NCBI GenBank assembly: GCA_002189035.1
Contig: NEEC01000026.1
Coordinates: 496,001-560,000, forward strand
DNA length: 64,000 nucleotides
Origin: Utricularia gibba
Lineage: Eukaryota; Streptophyta; Magnoliopsida; Lamiales; Lentibulariaceae
Direction of reading: 5' to 3'
Numbering within the stretch: position 1 is the stretch's first letter; each line of letters starts with the position of its first letter. Shown piece after piece: positions 48,441 to 59,559 of the stretch. The notes below the pieces were generated by a model. It was not told the origin of the DNA and did no database searches. It worked only from the letters and a program-made list of their open reading frames with translations. The translations under genes were made by a program, and so were the position numbers.

Positions 48441-50873
48441 ATGAGAGTCATCCACAGGCCCCCGCTGCCTAATCCATGGCCCACGCTCTCGTCTCCTCCA
48501 CACTTGGCGGAAAGTTTTCATACAACCCTTCAACTCCGACTCACCGGCGTAACTGACCGACGCCTGGGAACACCGGTTGAATTTGTTCTCATTATGAAGA
48601 GATGCATGAAAGCATCTTCTGGAGAAAATGAGTATACGGAGACTGTGGACATCGAAGACCTTAATTTTAACGGGAATGAAGCCGTGGAGATTCGTGCTCG
48701 TTTGCTGGAATGGTACGACCAAAATCGGAGGGACCTTCCTTGGAGAAAACCCATTGCCGCGGGGGAAGATGGGTCTAGTGAAACAAAGGCCTACGCAGTT
48801 TGGGTTTCTGAGATGATGCTTCAGCAGACAAGGGTTCAGACTGTCGTTCAATATTACACTCGATGGATGGAAAAGTGGCCAACCATTCATCATCTTGCTC
48901 TGGCTTCGATTGAGGCATTGCCTTTTATTTTTATTTTTTTGAACTCTTCGTTGAGACGTCTGCTTTGAGTACTTCTGATATTCTTGTTCTCACTTGCTAC
49001 AGGAGGTGAATGAAATGTGGGCAGGCTTAGGCTACTACCGGAGAGCAAGGTTTTTGCTTGAGGTCAGCGTCTAAGTTGCCTGGAACACCATTATTGCTTT
49101 GTTCTAATCGAGATTTGTAGATTTTTTGTGCACCTGGATTCGAGTGGCGACTGGATGTACCATTATGTATTAAAAAGCGAAATCCACGCTTTTGAGATTA
49201 TATTGGCAGTTTGTCATAGTTTAACTACTGATTTTGTGATTGTGCAATACAGCTTGAAAGTTAAGTCCGCCGCATTATGTGGATTCATTCTTTTGATTTT
49301 CCAGTCACATTCCTCAGATTTTACACTGTCCTGAATTTCTTTCACTTCCAAAAGAATGATCACTTATGGGTCGTTTTGCATCTCTTGGATGTTCCTCATC
49401 GACAAGCTATGCTATTTTTGGGGCCTGAGAGCTGCCACTTATGCCAGGGAGCGAAAAAGATTGTTGAAGGTGGGGGTGAGCTCCCGAAAACATCAGCTTC
49501 TCTTTATATGGTAAATGGAATTGGAAAATATACTGCAGGAGCCATTGCATCCATTGCCTTTGGCGAGGTTAGCTCATTGCATTCTGTCCATCCTATTACG
49601 TGAGAGACCTAAACTAGCAATTGTGCTATTCTGACTTTCAGGCAGTCCCCGTCGTTGATGGAAATGTAATCCGGGTGATTGCCAGGTTAAAGGCTATATC
49701 AGACATTCCAAAAGGATCAAGGATACTCAAGAATTTTTGGTGAAATTTTTTTGTCTGTCTGTTTAACTTGTAGACATTTTCAATTAGCTTTTACGGCTGA
49801 ATGTTTTTGGGCGGGTTTGGGGTGCGTGTGTGTTATACAGGAGACTTGCAGGAGAGTTAGTTGATCCAATGAGACCTGGTGATTTCAACCAGGCTATTAT
49901 GGAACTTGGTGCGACAGTATGCACTCCTAGAAATGCCAGCTGCTCCACATGCCCAATATCGCATCAGTGTCGAGCATTATCTCTTGCCATGATGCACGAA
50001 TCCGTGCAAGTGATTGACTACCCTCTGAAAGTACCAAGGGCCAGGCAGCGACATGAGTTCCGTGCAGTTTGTGTCGTGGAAATTGTGGAGGAAGGATCTC
50101 AGTGTGACAGCAGATTCCTTCTTGTGAGGAGACCAGATGAGGGTTTGTTAGCTGGTCTTTGGGAATTCCCATCGGTTCATGTAGAGAAAGAAGCTAAACC
50201 GTCATTGAGAAGAAAGAAGTTGGACGAACATTTGGTTCAGTCATTTGGTCTGGAGAGTGAAAGATCACATGAGATGGTTTCAAGGGATGATGTTGGGGTA
50301 TGCGTGCATGAATTCTCTCACATACATCTTACAATGTATGTAGAGCTCATGATTTTGCACGCAAGAGGTATGATCTCCACTTCTGAGCCGTTTGTATTTT
50401 CTGATGGCATGAGACAAATTGAATTGAAGATTACTTCTTTCCTATGCATATTTCTCATCCTCATATACAGTTACTTGGTTCTCAACTTGGTTTTCTTTCA
50501 AGGTGGAATAGGTGCTTCACACAAAACGAAAGAAGATGGAACTATGATTTGGAAATACGTTGACAGTGGTACTCTTCCCTCGTTAGGGCTGACTTCTGGC
50601 GTGAGAAAGGTGACTCTACTTGTTTTGGAAATACGTTTTCTTTTGGATTTATTTGTAAAATGACACTCGGATTGGCATAGCAAGGTACCCTTGTAGTTGC
50701 TATTTCACTCAATAAAATGGGCATTGCTTCTTCGATCACCTCAATTTCTTATGTGGGATGTGGTGTCGGTGTGGCAGGTCTGCGACATGATTGAGAGATT
50801 CAAGCACCGAGGTTGTGATCCAGCACCAGTCAACACAAGGAAGAAGAAGAGAAGGGAGTTCAGGAGAGTTTAG
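48441..50873 (+). CDS. MUTYH: Adenine DNA glycosylase (MutY homologue)
   Basis: Seven exons: 48441-48914, 49003-49062, 49448-49567, 49642-49739, 49841-50367, 50503-50609 and 50778-50873. Phases agree throughout, giving 493 residues. The enzyme removes adenine opposite 8-oxoguanine in base-excision repair, in nucleus and probably organelles. Visible landmarks are LPWR, catalytic-Glu helix VSEMMLQQTRVQTV, WAGLGYYRRAR, helix-hairpin-helix VNGIGKYTAGAIASIAF, VPVVDGNVIRV with the catalytic Asp, PGDFNQAIMELGA and the C-x6-C-x2-C-x5-C iron-sulfur cluster (VCTPRNASCSTCPISHQC). A Nudix-like C-terminal domain reads FLLVRRPDEGLLAGLWEFPS. A basic tail (RKKKRREFRRV) ends the protein. A later ATG at 48594 would give 442 residues; the upstream 51 codons could be an organelle signal or untranslated. 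Intron 1 begins GC rather than GT (GAG|GCATTG). No defect was seen. Confidence 0.95.
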
Positions 50874-51849
50874 CCGCCACCATTTTGACGTGTAGTTGCA
50901 AGTGTAGATTTTGATCAACAGTAGAAGATGATGCATCCCACCTGCCCTCTTCGTTCTGGAGGTTGATGCTGATTGCTTTTGAAGGCTACCTGTGCCCATA
51001 TATAGTGTGAATGGGAAGATGATAAATGGTCGACTAAAGCCTTCGTTCTCCGTTTTGTAGTTCTCCGCAACCCGTCATATAACAAAGTCGCAATTACGGC
51101 ACGCTGCCTAGCAAAGTCGATGCACAGAATCTCTTTGCTTTTGATTAATTAACAAACGGCACCTTGGTACCAATACTCCCCGAATTCGATGATTCGGACT
51201 TCAAACATAATTAATTTCACAAATTATATATCCTAATCATATTTAATCTCCACGATATGCATGTCAAATATATTTAGCTCTTATTATTTAAAAACCAAAT
51301 ATGTTTAGACTTTTTTTAAAATAAGTATTTTAAAAATAATTTTATTATCAAATACAAATAATTTGTATTTCAAGAAATTTAAAATATAAAAGGCTTTTCA
51401 TTTTTAAAAAGTTTAAAAAAATATCAATTTCTAATTTTAAAAAACACTTGTAAATAATTTACTTTCAAGAATACTTATTAAATAGAATTTTAATATTCAA
51501 TATTTTAAAATTCTGGTATAATTGACATTCATATTAAATAATCCCAATTGTGTTTTATTTTGAAAATCTAACTCTCTCCAAATTTTACCAAACTCTTGTC
51601 CATCCCTATTGTCGATGCATTAAGAAGTGGAACCTAAGGGACTGTGGGATTCATGCTAACATGAAACTATTTAGAAACTGTTCCCTCAACAAACGTTATT
51701 CCAAACCTCCAACAAATTTGGGCTATCCATATAAATTTCTATGGTCCCATGAATTCTTAGTTGTTGAGGGAAAGTAAGCATTTTTTGAACTTTATTGATC
51801 ATTTTTCTAGTATTGTTGGGTGCATTATTTAAAGTCCTAGTTTAGTACA
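50874..51849. other. MUTYH 3' flank and AT-rich DNA
   Basis: The first 250 bases are GC-richer and probably the 3' untranslated region. After about 51200 the DNA is AT-rich with no gene. The short open frame at 51550-51777 has no domain. Confidence 0.4.
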
Positions 51850-52969
51850 TGATAAACGAAAAATTTGTGCAAGTCATTAATTTGCAAATTTCTCCTATCA
51901 AATAAAATTTATAAACTTAATTCACATCAAATCATATGAAAAATATGAGCATAGTGGACTAGGGTCAAACACAAGGAGCTAGATGCTTGCTATATATGAA
52001 GGTCAATGCAAGGAATCAGTATTACATTGGTAAATTTGGTCTTAACTAGAACTAAGGTAGAATTACGATGAAATGCAGTAAAGAAAAGTAACAAACTTGG
52101 GACTCGGTGGTTTCTAATATGAAATGGATGATGTCTTGGGACTTCTAGGGGATGTATGATTATCACTAAACACGCTCACACAAACCATAAATCATACAAT
52201 TAACTCACAAGGTCTAGGTTTACCCGGAATCTTGTTTTCCTCCTAATTTTTGATCTACCTCTAATTAGGGTTGTTAAGTTGGGTTTCACTACTTCCCCCT
52301 CCTAGATCTATCCTGGGTTGTTAAGGAAGTGGTGTAACTTATGGTTGATTAGATCTAAAGATTGATTAGCACATCTATCCCCCTTTCACCCCAAGTCACT
52401 CTCTAAGTACTAGGCCACTCATGCTCAAGATAAACTAAAATAAAAAGAAAACATCATCCACAATGTACTCATCCCTCAATTGACTACCAGAAAATAAACA
52501 AGTAGGAAACTTAAAAGTTCAACAGAAAGCAAGAAAATGTCGCCAGCTATTCTTAGCTAAGAGTAATAATCTATCGAAACAGAAAATAGTTTTGAAACTA
52601 CAGTTTCGTTCATGTTCGTCTTCCTCCTTCCCCCCCCCTCCCCCCAAAAAAGAATTGTCGTGAGTCTCCAATGAGAGAAATCTGCCTTCTCTCTCCATCT
52701 TTTCCCCACTTTTTGTCCAAAATCTCCTTTTTTCCTCTTCTTTGGATTTTGTGTGTACTCCTTTTCAGATTTCTATCTCATCCTCTACCATCACCTATTC
52801 ATATTCGGCTCCTTGGGATTTGTGTTGCGACCTGCACTGCATTGCTCGAATAAAACTATTATTACGGTACATATGTACAAAAATATAAAACTAGGCAGTA
52901 AAACTAAATTTTTGTAGCACAATATGAATCTTTTCTATGTACTTAATCACTCAAAAATATGTGTTATCA
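51850..52969 (+). mobile_element. LTR, family E, reference copy
   Basis: It starts TGATAAACGAAAAATTTGTG and ends AATATGTGTTATCA. Internal blocks GGTTTACCCGGAATCTTG, CTCCTAGATCTATCCTGG and ACTAGGCCACTCATGCTC recur at 24.5 kb and, more diverged, at 40.2 kb. The flanks GTACA and GTGTA agree at three of five positions. No pol sequence adjoins. Confidence 0.7.
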
Positions 52970-53944
52970 GTGTACATAAAAAGTTTATCATGTTTAAGAC
53001 TTTGGTAAAAATGAATGTGGCTTGACAATCAAATGCTTGCATATTAATAGTTGGGGAGAATTTTATTCTTCCCCTTTTAAAACTTATCTGTTACAATAAG
53101 GAATCACATACCAAAAGACTATTCTTCATTCTTGTTCACAAAATGGTTTTGAAAAAAGACACTATAGGAGCATAATGTCAATGGCACATTGCCTTGCCTT
53201 CTATTAAAGAAGTACTTTACAAATCTCTTTTGAGCTGAGGCAGTGGTTATGGTAGTTTACCTTTGGAATCAACTTTCCAATTAAGCTCTTGAAGAAGTAA
53301 CGCAAATGGAAAGTTGAAAGACTCAACTCCATCTTGCAGCCACATGAAGTTGTTTTGCTTTGTGGCATATTATCTAGCAACAACTTGTAAGGTTTCTCTC
53401 TACCATCGTCCATTACAAAAACAACAGAATTTAATTTTTTTTTAAAAAAATAAACTACAGATCTTGAAATACAACATATATCAGATATAATATTACTTAT
53501 AGTATCTTTTAACGGACTTTATTGAATACAACATATATCAAATGATGGAATACAAACTATAGTATGTTGGAACACAACATATATCAAATGTGAAGCACTT
53601 TATTGATAACTTTTTCAAAGCCACAAAATGTTGGTTGATTATCGAAAATCCTAGAAAAACCGAATTTTCCATATAATCTTTTATAGATATTTGATAATAT
53701 ATCTAATCAAATCTCCGTAAATATCTTATCTTACAAAAATCAAACAAGTATATATATTCAAAATCTTATCTATATCCAATCTTTTATTTTGAGTTTAGTA
53801 AATATTAATCTCAAAATAATTCTATATTTCATTTATCCATTTTATTAATTACATCTTACATAATTTTATCATTCTATTTTATATTGAAAAATAATTTCAC
53901 TATTGTGTGTGACACTACAAGTTTATTCAATTAATTTTATAATA
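52970..53944. other. AT-rich stretch left of the Tat nest
   Basis: No LTR of the outer Tat element could be recognised here, so its 5' end seems to be lost. A minus-strand coding-like fragment (NNFMWLQDGVESFNFPFALL, about 53350-53280) is of unknown origin. CAACATATATCA recurs three times between 53470 and 53590. Confidence 0.35.
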
Positions 53945-54198
53945 ATTTCGACCAGAATGTCTGCACTAGAAGAGGAGATGTTCTGGCCGACATTGATCTA
54001 GCATTGAAGAATAGTGTGGAAAGAGCTACGAGGACCCTGCACTTCACTTTGATCCCTTCTCGGATGAATTGATCTGAGAAGAGCCCGAAAGGGGATTCAA
54101 GGTCCCCGATGGAGTGCCCACATATAATGGGAAGGGAGACCCTATATCTCACGTGACTGATTTCGACACGAGGATGGCTACGGTCCGGCATTCGGAAG
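53945..54198 (+). pseudogene. gag N-terminal part of the outer Tat-type element
   Basis: Plus-strand frames give DPFSDELI, then GFKVPDGVPTYNGKGDPISH and VTDFDTRMATVRHSEV, the usual start of the Tat/Retand gag core. Reading stops at 54198 where the reversed family-A LTR begins, and the expected continuation (LFTCSLQKGAKIWF) is found at 60705. One frameshift lies in the upstream part. Confidence 0.65.
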
Positions 54199-54714
54199 TG
54201 TTAAGGGTGAAAATCGGTATACCGAACTCGACCGATTTTCGGGTTACAAACGGTATCGTTTCTTTCCATCGTCTGCTCAGTTTGATTGGATGAAATGGAA
54301 ATATGCAAGAATTTTTTACGTGGAAACCACCGTGAGGCGCAAAAAATCACGGAGCTGTCGGAGCTCGCCTGAGAAAATATTTACTAAACGGAGATGGTGG
54401 AGAAAGGTATAGATTGAGAAGCTTAGGATCGAATGCCTTCTCCCGTCATGATTCCTTTTATTTATAGGGGAGGCTAGTCTAGCTTATTCCTCACCTCTGC
54501 AGGTGTCGGTTACTTTTGTGCTTTCTATGCGACCCAGCTTTTCAGACATCGGCCGCCTATTCCACCGTGATTCGGCTGCTTTTCAGACTGTGTCAGATGG
54601 CTATCGCTGTCAAATTTCCGACACATATTGGCCTGCTGACTGCGTTATTCTGTCAAGGCTCCTTTTGGCAGCCTTTCAAAATCCGATCATCCCCAACCGA
54701 TTTACCCCCCATCA
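54199..54714 (-). repeat. 3' LTR of the nested element (family A)
   Basis: The plus strand reads TGTTAAGGGTGAAAATCGG ... ACCCCCCATCA. It contains the reversed TATA region (TTTTATTTATAGGGG near 54467). Compared with 60399-60704 it retains about 100 bp near its sense 3' end that the other lacks, and about 75 bp at the outer end. Confidence 0.9.
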
Positions 54715-54726
54715 TTCAGCCCCTCT
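54715..54726 (-). other. Polypurine tract
   Basis: Minus strand AGAGGGGCTGAA directly precedes the 3' LTR (TGATGG...). It marks the plus-strand DNA priming site and supports the minus orientation of the element. Confidence 0.65.
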
Positions 54727-54924
54727 AATTTATCGACATTGACCTTTCCAAGGTAAGTCGATGGATCAAAAATATCACTATATCGATTTCTGGCTTGCCG
54801 CTTTTCATGGGTTAATCTCTAGCCGATTTGTGTGCCACACATTGTCTCCCATGCATGCCACGTCTTTTCCCGCTCATTTTGGGCATCTCGAGCGTTGCGT
54901 CGTTTTGCCTCCCGAGTACTTTCT

Positions 54925-54932
54925 CTATAAAT
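54925..54932 (+). promoter_or_regulatory. TATA-like box of the antisense ORF
   Basis: CTATAAAT is followed by a C/T-rich leader (CGCCTTTCCCGTCACTTCTC), as in plant promoters, on the strand opposite to gag-pol. The equivalent box occurs at 26900. A family-C LTR inserted at 54970 now separates it from the ORF. Confidence 0.5.
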
Positions 54933-54969
54933 GTGCGCCTTTCCCGTCACTTCTCTCCTTTGCTTCCTT

Positions 54970-56288
54970 TGTTAAGTGTCATTTTCTTATTATTTCTTAG
55001 GTTGTTTTCATGTTTAAATGTGATTAGAAGTGTCTAATTAGGAGTCTATAATGTGAGATTTGGGTTTTTATCTAGTTTAGAGTAATTATCCTAAATCTTG
55101 TATTTTATCTATTAATTTTACTAGTTTTAATTGAGTTTTTCTAGAGGCGCACACGTGACAGGAAGTGAGAGAAAGAGGGCATCAGATGGCGACAAATTGG
55201 ATCTTCCCGAGCTGACATTCCCTTGATTTCCGGAAGACTGCAGACGCCTAATCATGAGCCTTGACGTGCAGAACACGGGAGTCTCTGACAGGCGGCATCA
55301 TTAGCAGCGTTAGACGTTGCTTGCAAGTCATCCCAAGTTCAGCAGAATCATAGGGACACGAAAGCTCAGACTCTCAATGAAATTCAGTTCTGTTCAGACA
55401 AGTTTAGTTTATTTTCAGTTTAATTTTTTTCCTTTTGTTTCTCTCTCTAGAGGAATTTTCCTCTAGCTTCTCTCTAGAACCTTGTTTCGTTTTCTTTAGT
55501 TTGTATGGCCGTTCGTGGCTAGAAACTTCTGTTTCTGGGTTGGAACACCACTAGATCTATGTTTCGTTAGCTTATCGTCACATTTTCTCTGAATCCGAAC
55601 GGGTTTCGTATGTCTTCGCGCGACTATGTTGCAGTCTTTCTGTAACAGTCCCCTTGTTCAAGGTTCATGGTTAGCTAATCACTACCCGCGGATTTTGGAG
55701 AGGAGCAAGGTGGAAAGCACCAACTCGAGCCCTTTTGGCAAGAGGAAGACAACGTTTTGAGTGTGGCCGTACTTCAGAATCAATGGACAGGTAGTGACCT
55801 CGTATCTAGACTCATTGGGTCATTGGCAAGACTTGGGCACACGCGCGCAATTCGGCCGTGAGGGTACGCTGGCAGGACCTCTTATTCTCACGTTCGTCCA
55901 AGGAGGAGCAACATCGGGCTATTCCCGTGCCTTCTTGCAAGAGAGTGTAAGGGAGGGTAGACAATTTCTTACTCCTATAATCGAGTACTCGAGAGGACTA
56001 GAGAAGAGTGAAGACGCAACGAACATAGCTGGACAGGATTCCAAACCCCGGAACATTTACTTTATTTAAGGTTCATCGCTTACGTTCATTTTAGTTGTTT
56101 GCTCAAAACCCCTCTCATTCCCTTACTCAAGCTTCATCATCAACGTTTTTCGCACCTTTTACCTTCAAAACCGTTTACAAATCGTGACAGTTGTATTCGG
56201 GGTGCCTCACCTTTCACTCAAAAACAACTCCCTGTGTTCGATACTCAATTCCTGATATTCAATTTTGTTGTGGAAATGACACGCATCA
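54970..56288 (+). mobile_element. LTR, family C, inserted in the nested element
   Basis: It runs from TGTTAAGTGTCATTTTC to GACACGCATCA. No matching 5-bp flanks are seen (TCCTT and ACGGT). It contains a 102-codon open frame (55761-56069) with TFVQGGATSGYSRAFLQESV, shared with the copy at 32729-33103. Because it splits the nested element it is among the youngest layers here. Confidence 0.8.
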
Positions 56289-58452
56289 ACGGTCTAGTGA
56301 GATTGATATCCCCTCTCTCCGCATCCGATACTCAATTCCTGACGAGTATATTGTCTCCCATGCACGGGATACCAAAATCCCTTGGGGGTTAGGTGAGAGC
56401 CCGCTTCTTCCCTTCAGCTTACCGATTCCCATAGCTTATTTTGAAAGCGGTTTACGGTTTCCTCTTCATCCCCTGATCGTCCAATTCCTATATACCATTA
56501 CCGTATCGCTTTATTGCCTCGCCCCTAATTCCATCTTTTGCTTCGCTACATTTTTAGTCTATTCGGCTGGTATGGATCCGGCTATGACTTTAGAGGATTA
56601 CCTCCACCTTTTCAAAATTCCTGTGCGAAAAGTGAAATCCCCCATGGATGGTCGTTCTCATTTCCAGTTCCGCCGATTCGAAGATAACCCTCACTTCATT
56701 GTGAAAGCTCCCGACACCCATCATGATTGGTGGTCCTCCTTTGTCTGGGTGATGCCTCCCTTAGGTTTTTGGTGGAACTTTCCGATTAATCCCCCTAGTC
56801 CCTTCAGAGTGAAACTCTCTGATGTGTATCGATCCTCATCCAAATTTAGAGAGGCTTTGTACGAAAGGCTGAGTCGAGGCTCCTTTTGATTCGAAACTTG
56901 GGCCCTCATGTTTTCGGGTGAATCGATGAAGAAGTCCGGCATTATCGGTCGTTCTCGTGACCCCCATTGGCCAGATATCGTGCCCTCCGAGAGCACTGGT
57001 TTGCCAACTCCTCCTTTTGGCCCTTCTTCGAGTCCCCGACTCATCCCGGTTTCCTCCCCGAATACCCAAAGTGCTCAACCCGTGGCCCCCAAGAAAAAGA
57101 AAAGGGTTAAGGCAATCGTCCATAAACCTTCGAAAAAGCAAGGAGGTAGTTAGGTATTATTTTTCCAACTTTCACATCCGGCTCGATGCCTTACTGCTTT
57201 CCCGATTTTTGTCTTGGAGAATTCGGTGATGGCTCGCTTTTCTGCCGAAATGCAGACGATGCAGGAATTGGAAGCGGTTCCTCCCGTATGGGCTTATCTT
57301 TCACCTATCGGCCACTGCGGGTATTCGACTTTGATTTTTTCCAATTTCCCTTTAAGGTTGATCTGCCTGAGGTCTCTCCGAACACCAGCGATCGCCCTAC
57401 TGAGGAGGATCAAATAACGGGACTCTCCGGGGCTCAGGATCCAACTCTCTCTCCTTCGATCGGAAAGGGAAAAGAAAAGATACCCCCTTCGCCCGATTTC
57501 ACCGAAGCACCGGCTCACGACATAGGGCTCCCTTCGCAGGTGCCTCCACATCGGTTCCCACAATGGAGCATAGGGGGACCCTGCTCCAATAGAGGTAGAA
57601 GACGATCCAGTGCTTCCACCGTCTTCGGTACCGGCCGAATGTTGGATGAAGCCGTGTCGAGTCTTCCGGATGTTCACCCGGAAATAATACTCAAGGGGAT
57701 TTGGTAGGTACTGATCCTTTACCTTCTTAGCATCGTTCATAACACCTTTCCAACTTAGCAGTTTTTTGTTAGGCCTTGACTTTTGGATGGGGATTGGCCA
57801 AGAAAGTCGAGTCTCAACCTGGGGAGGTTGTTCGGCTTCAAAAGCAGGTAGAGGCTCAAGATGCCAAGATCAAGTTTATGGCCGAGGAAGGGAGTTCTCT
57901 GTGGAGTATCTTGGGAAAGCGTGACCGCCAGGAGGAAGAGTTACGGAATGTGATTGACTACGCCCAATCTGAGAGGGAAGGCTTCAAGGTTAGACTCGAA
58001 GAGACAGAAGTCGAATTAAACGAGGCCAGAGATCGCATCGCGACTTTGGTGGCCGACTTATTAAATCGGGAGGCATCTCGGCAAAACCTTCTGGATGATT
58101 TCGTCAACTCAGCATGCTTTTCGTAGTTTTCCGATATCTACGCGAGGGACCTGATCGGTTTGCTCCTCTATCGGCAAAAGCGTAAAATCAGCCGAGAATT
58201 TGGGCTACGATCATAGACCCGCGTTTTGACAGGGTCGATCCCTTGAGGAAAGACGAGAACATGCAAGATGTTATCGCCGATGTGTACCCAGCTCCTGAAT
58301 TTGGATCCGAAGCAGAGCGGGAACGACTGATAGCACTCATCCAGGCGAGAATCGGACGAGAGAACGAGGCCAAGCTACGAGCGAGGCTTCGGGGGCAAAT
58401 TGGCCCCTCGGTCGGTTCTAACAACGATCCTTCTCCTCCGCCTGAAATTTAA
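56289..58452 (+). pseudogene. Antisense ORF of the Tat element (PF04195-like, coiled-coil tail)
   Basis: The plus-strand ORF lies opposite to the element's gag-pol. The first block (56400-56889) holds the 'putative gypsy type transposon' domain: YFESGLRFPLHPLIVQFLYT, GMDPAMTLEDYLHLFKI and WWSSFVWVMPPLGFWW. Following blocks in other frames are GRSRDPHWPDIVPSE to PKKKKRVKAIVHKP (56908-57153, ending basic), an acidic Pro/Ser-rich region ending PEIILKGIW (57186-57707), a coiled coil with VRLQKQVEAQDAKIKFMAEE and LEETEVELNEARDRI (57776-58126), and a final charged block (58243-58452). Intron-like joins are plausible, for example before the coiled coil. The function of this protein is unknown. Decay is milder than in the neighbouring remnants. 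Confidence 0.65.
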
Positions 58453-59559
58453 TTTCTTTATCTTGTATTTTGCTGAACTAATGTCTTTGTCCCCGGTTCC
58501 GGGGTTTTTGAATATTTGGGATCCCGGTTTGGGATTCTTCTTTCTGATCTACTTTACTCCAGTTTCCTTTACTGATATTTACGAGTTGCATGAATCGCCA
58601 ACTCTCGGTCCGGGCTTTTCACTCGAGCACCCCTTATAATCGTGTGATTGTCGCTGAAGGCATAACTCGGGACCTTCCATGGCTTGAGTTATCTTCTTAA
58701 TCCAAAAAAGGCACTTTTGGGAAAGTCCCATGCCTTCGAGGTATTTGCGTATCTTCTTTGAGTACGATTACCACATGGGGGTTTGAGAACACGGGTTTTG
58801 TATGGAGCTTTTTCGGGGGTTTTCCGGCACCTGTGTGAGCAGTTCGAAGAGACCGGTGTCCGAGTTATATTAGGGTTTACCCTTATTATTGGAGCTTATG
58901 CTTGAGAGATCACATGTTTTAGGAGTGCTCATAACGAGGCTTAGATTTGGGGGATTCGCCAAGGCTTTTGTGACCCGGGAAAGGGGTGTCTTTTCGCCAA
59001 CCCTTTGGTTGGGCTTTTTATTTTGTTCTGCCTTAGTATTTTCTTAAACGAGCTGAACCGCTGCTAGGGAAGTACACCAAGACCCTCGGGTTGGGTGACT
59101 TCCCCAATCCGATTGGGCTCTCTTCTGGCCGAAATCCCATTGTGTTGAACATGGGCGGTGGGTGCCCTTGCCGACTTGAGATTCGGCAGTAAGGTTTGAA
59201 CTTAAGGGCTTTTTCGGGACTTACGCGGACGATTTTAAGAAACCGGCGCCCGAGTGGTATCAGGGCTTATCCTTATCACTAGCGCCTGGGTTTAGAATGC
59301 TGTAGGTATATGACGGAGGTGAATATGTCGGCCTATTCGGTGATATTCCCCTTGAATGACAAGGATCCCCGATTTTGATCTATTGTGCCCAGTAGAGGGG
59401 GGCATTGATTTATGAGGTTTTCTTGGGCGTATATGACATGGCCAGGGCTTACGGTTTTAGAATGGAGGGGCTTGCCTGGTCTTATTTGACTCGGCCAAGA
59501 CTTGTAAAGTTTTTAACTCGTCTCCGCTTTGGAGGAATTGCTTTCCGCTTGCATACTTT
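58453..59559. repeat. Non-coding spacer with diverged direct repeats
   Basis: Segments at about 58800-58905 and 59205-59290 share AAGA(G/A)ACCGG(T/C)G(T/C)CCGAG, GGG(T/C)TTA(C/T)CCTTAT(T/C)A and a following AGCTTATG/AGCGCCTGG. Around them TTTTTCGGG, CTTGAGTT/CTTTGAGTA and PPT-like runs recur. No coding frame is convincing. It lies between the antisense ORF and the integrase end of the nested element. Confidence 0.5.

Noticed and set aside
48381-48893. 170-codon minus-strand frame over MUTYH exon 1
   Set aside because: It is the antisense shadow of a well-supported exon and has no domain of its own.
56191-58452. Host gene on the plus strand
   Set aside because: PF04195-type sequence between a reversed LTR pair, with further copies at 25-27.7 kb beside another family-A LTR, shows that it belongs to the retrotransposon.
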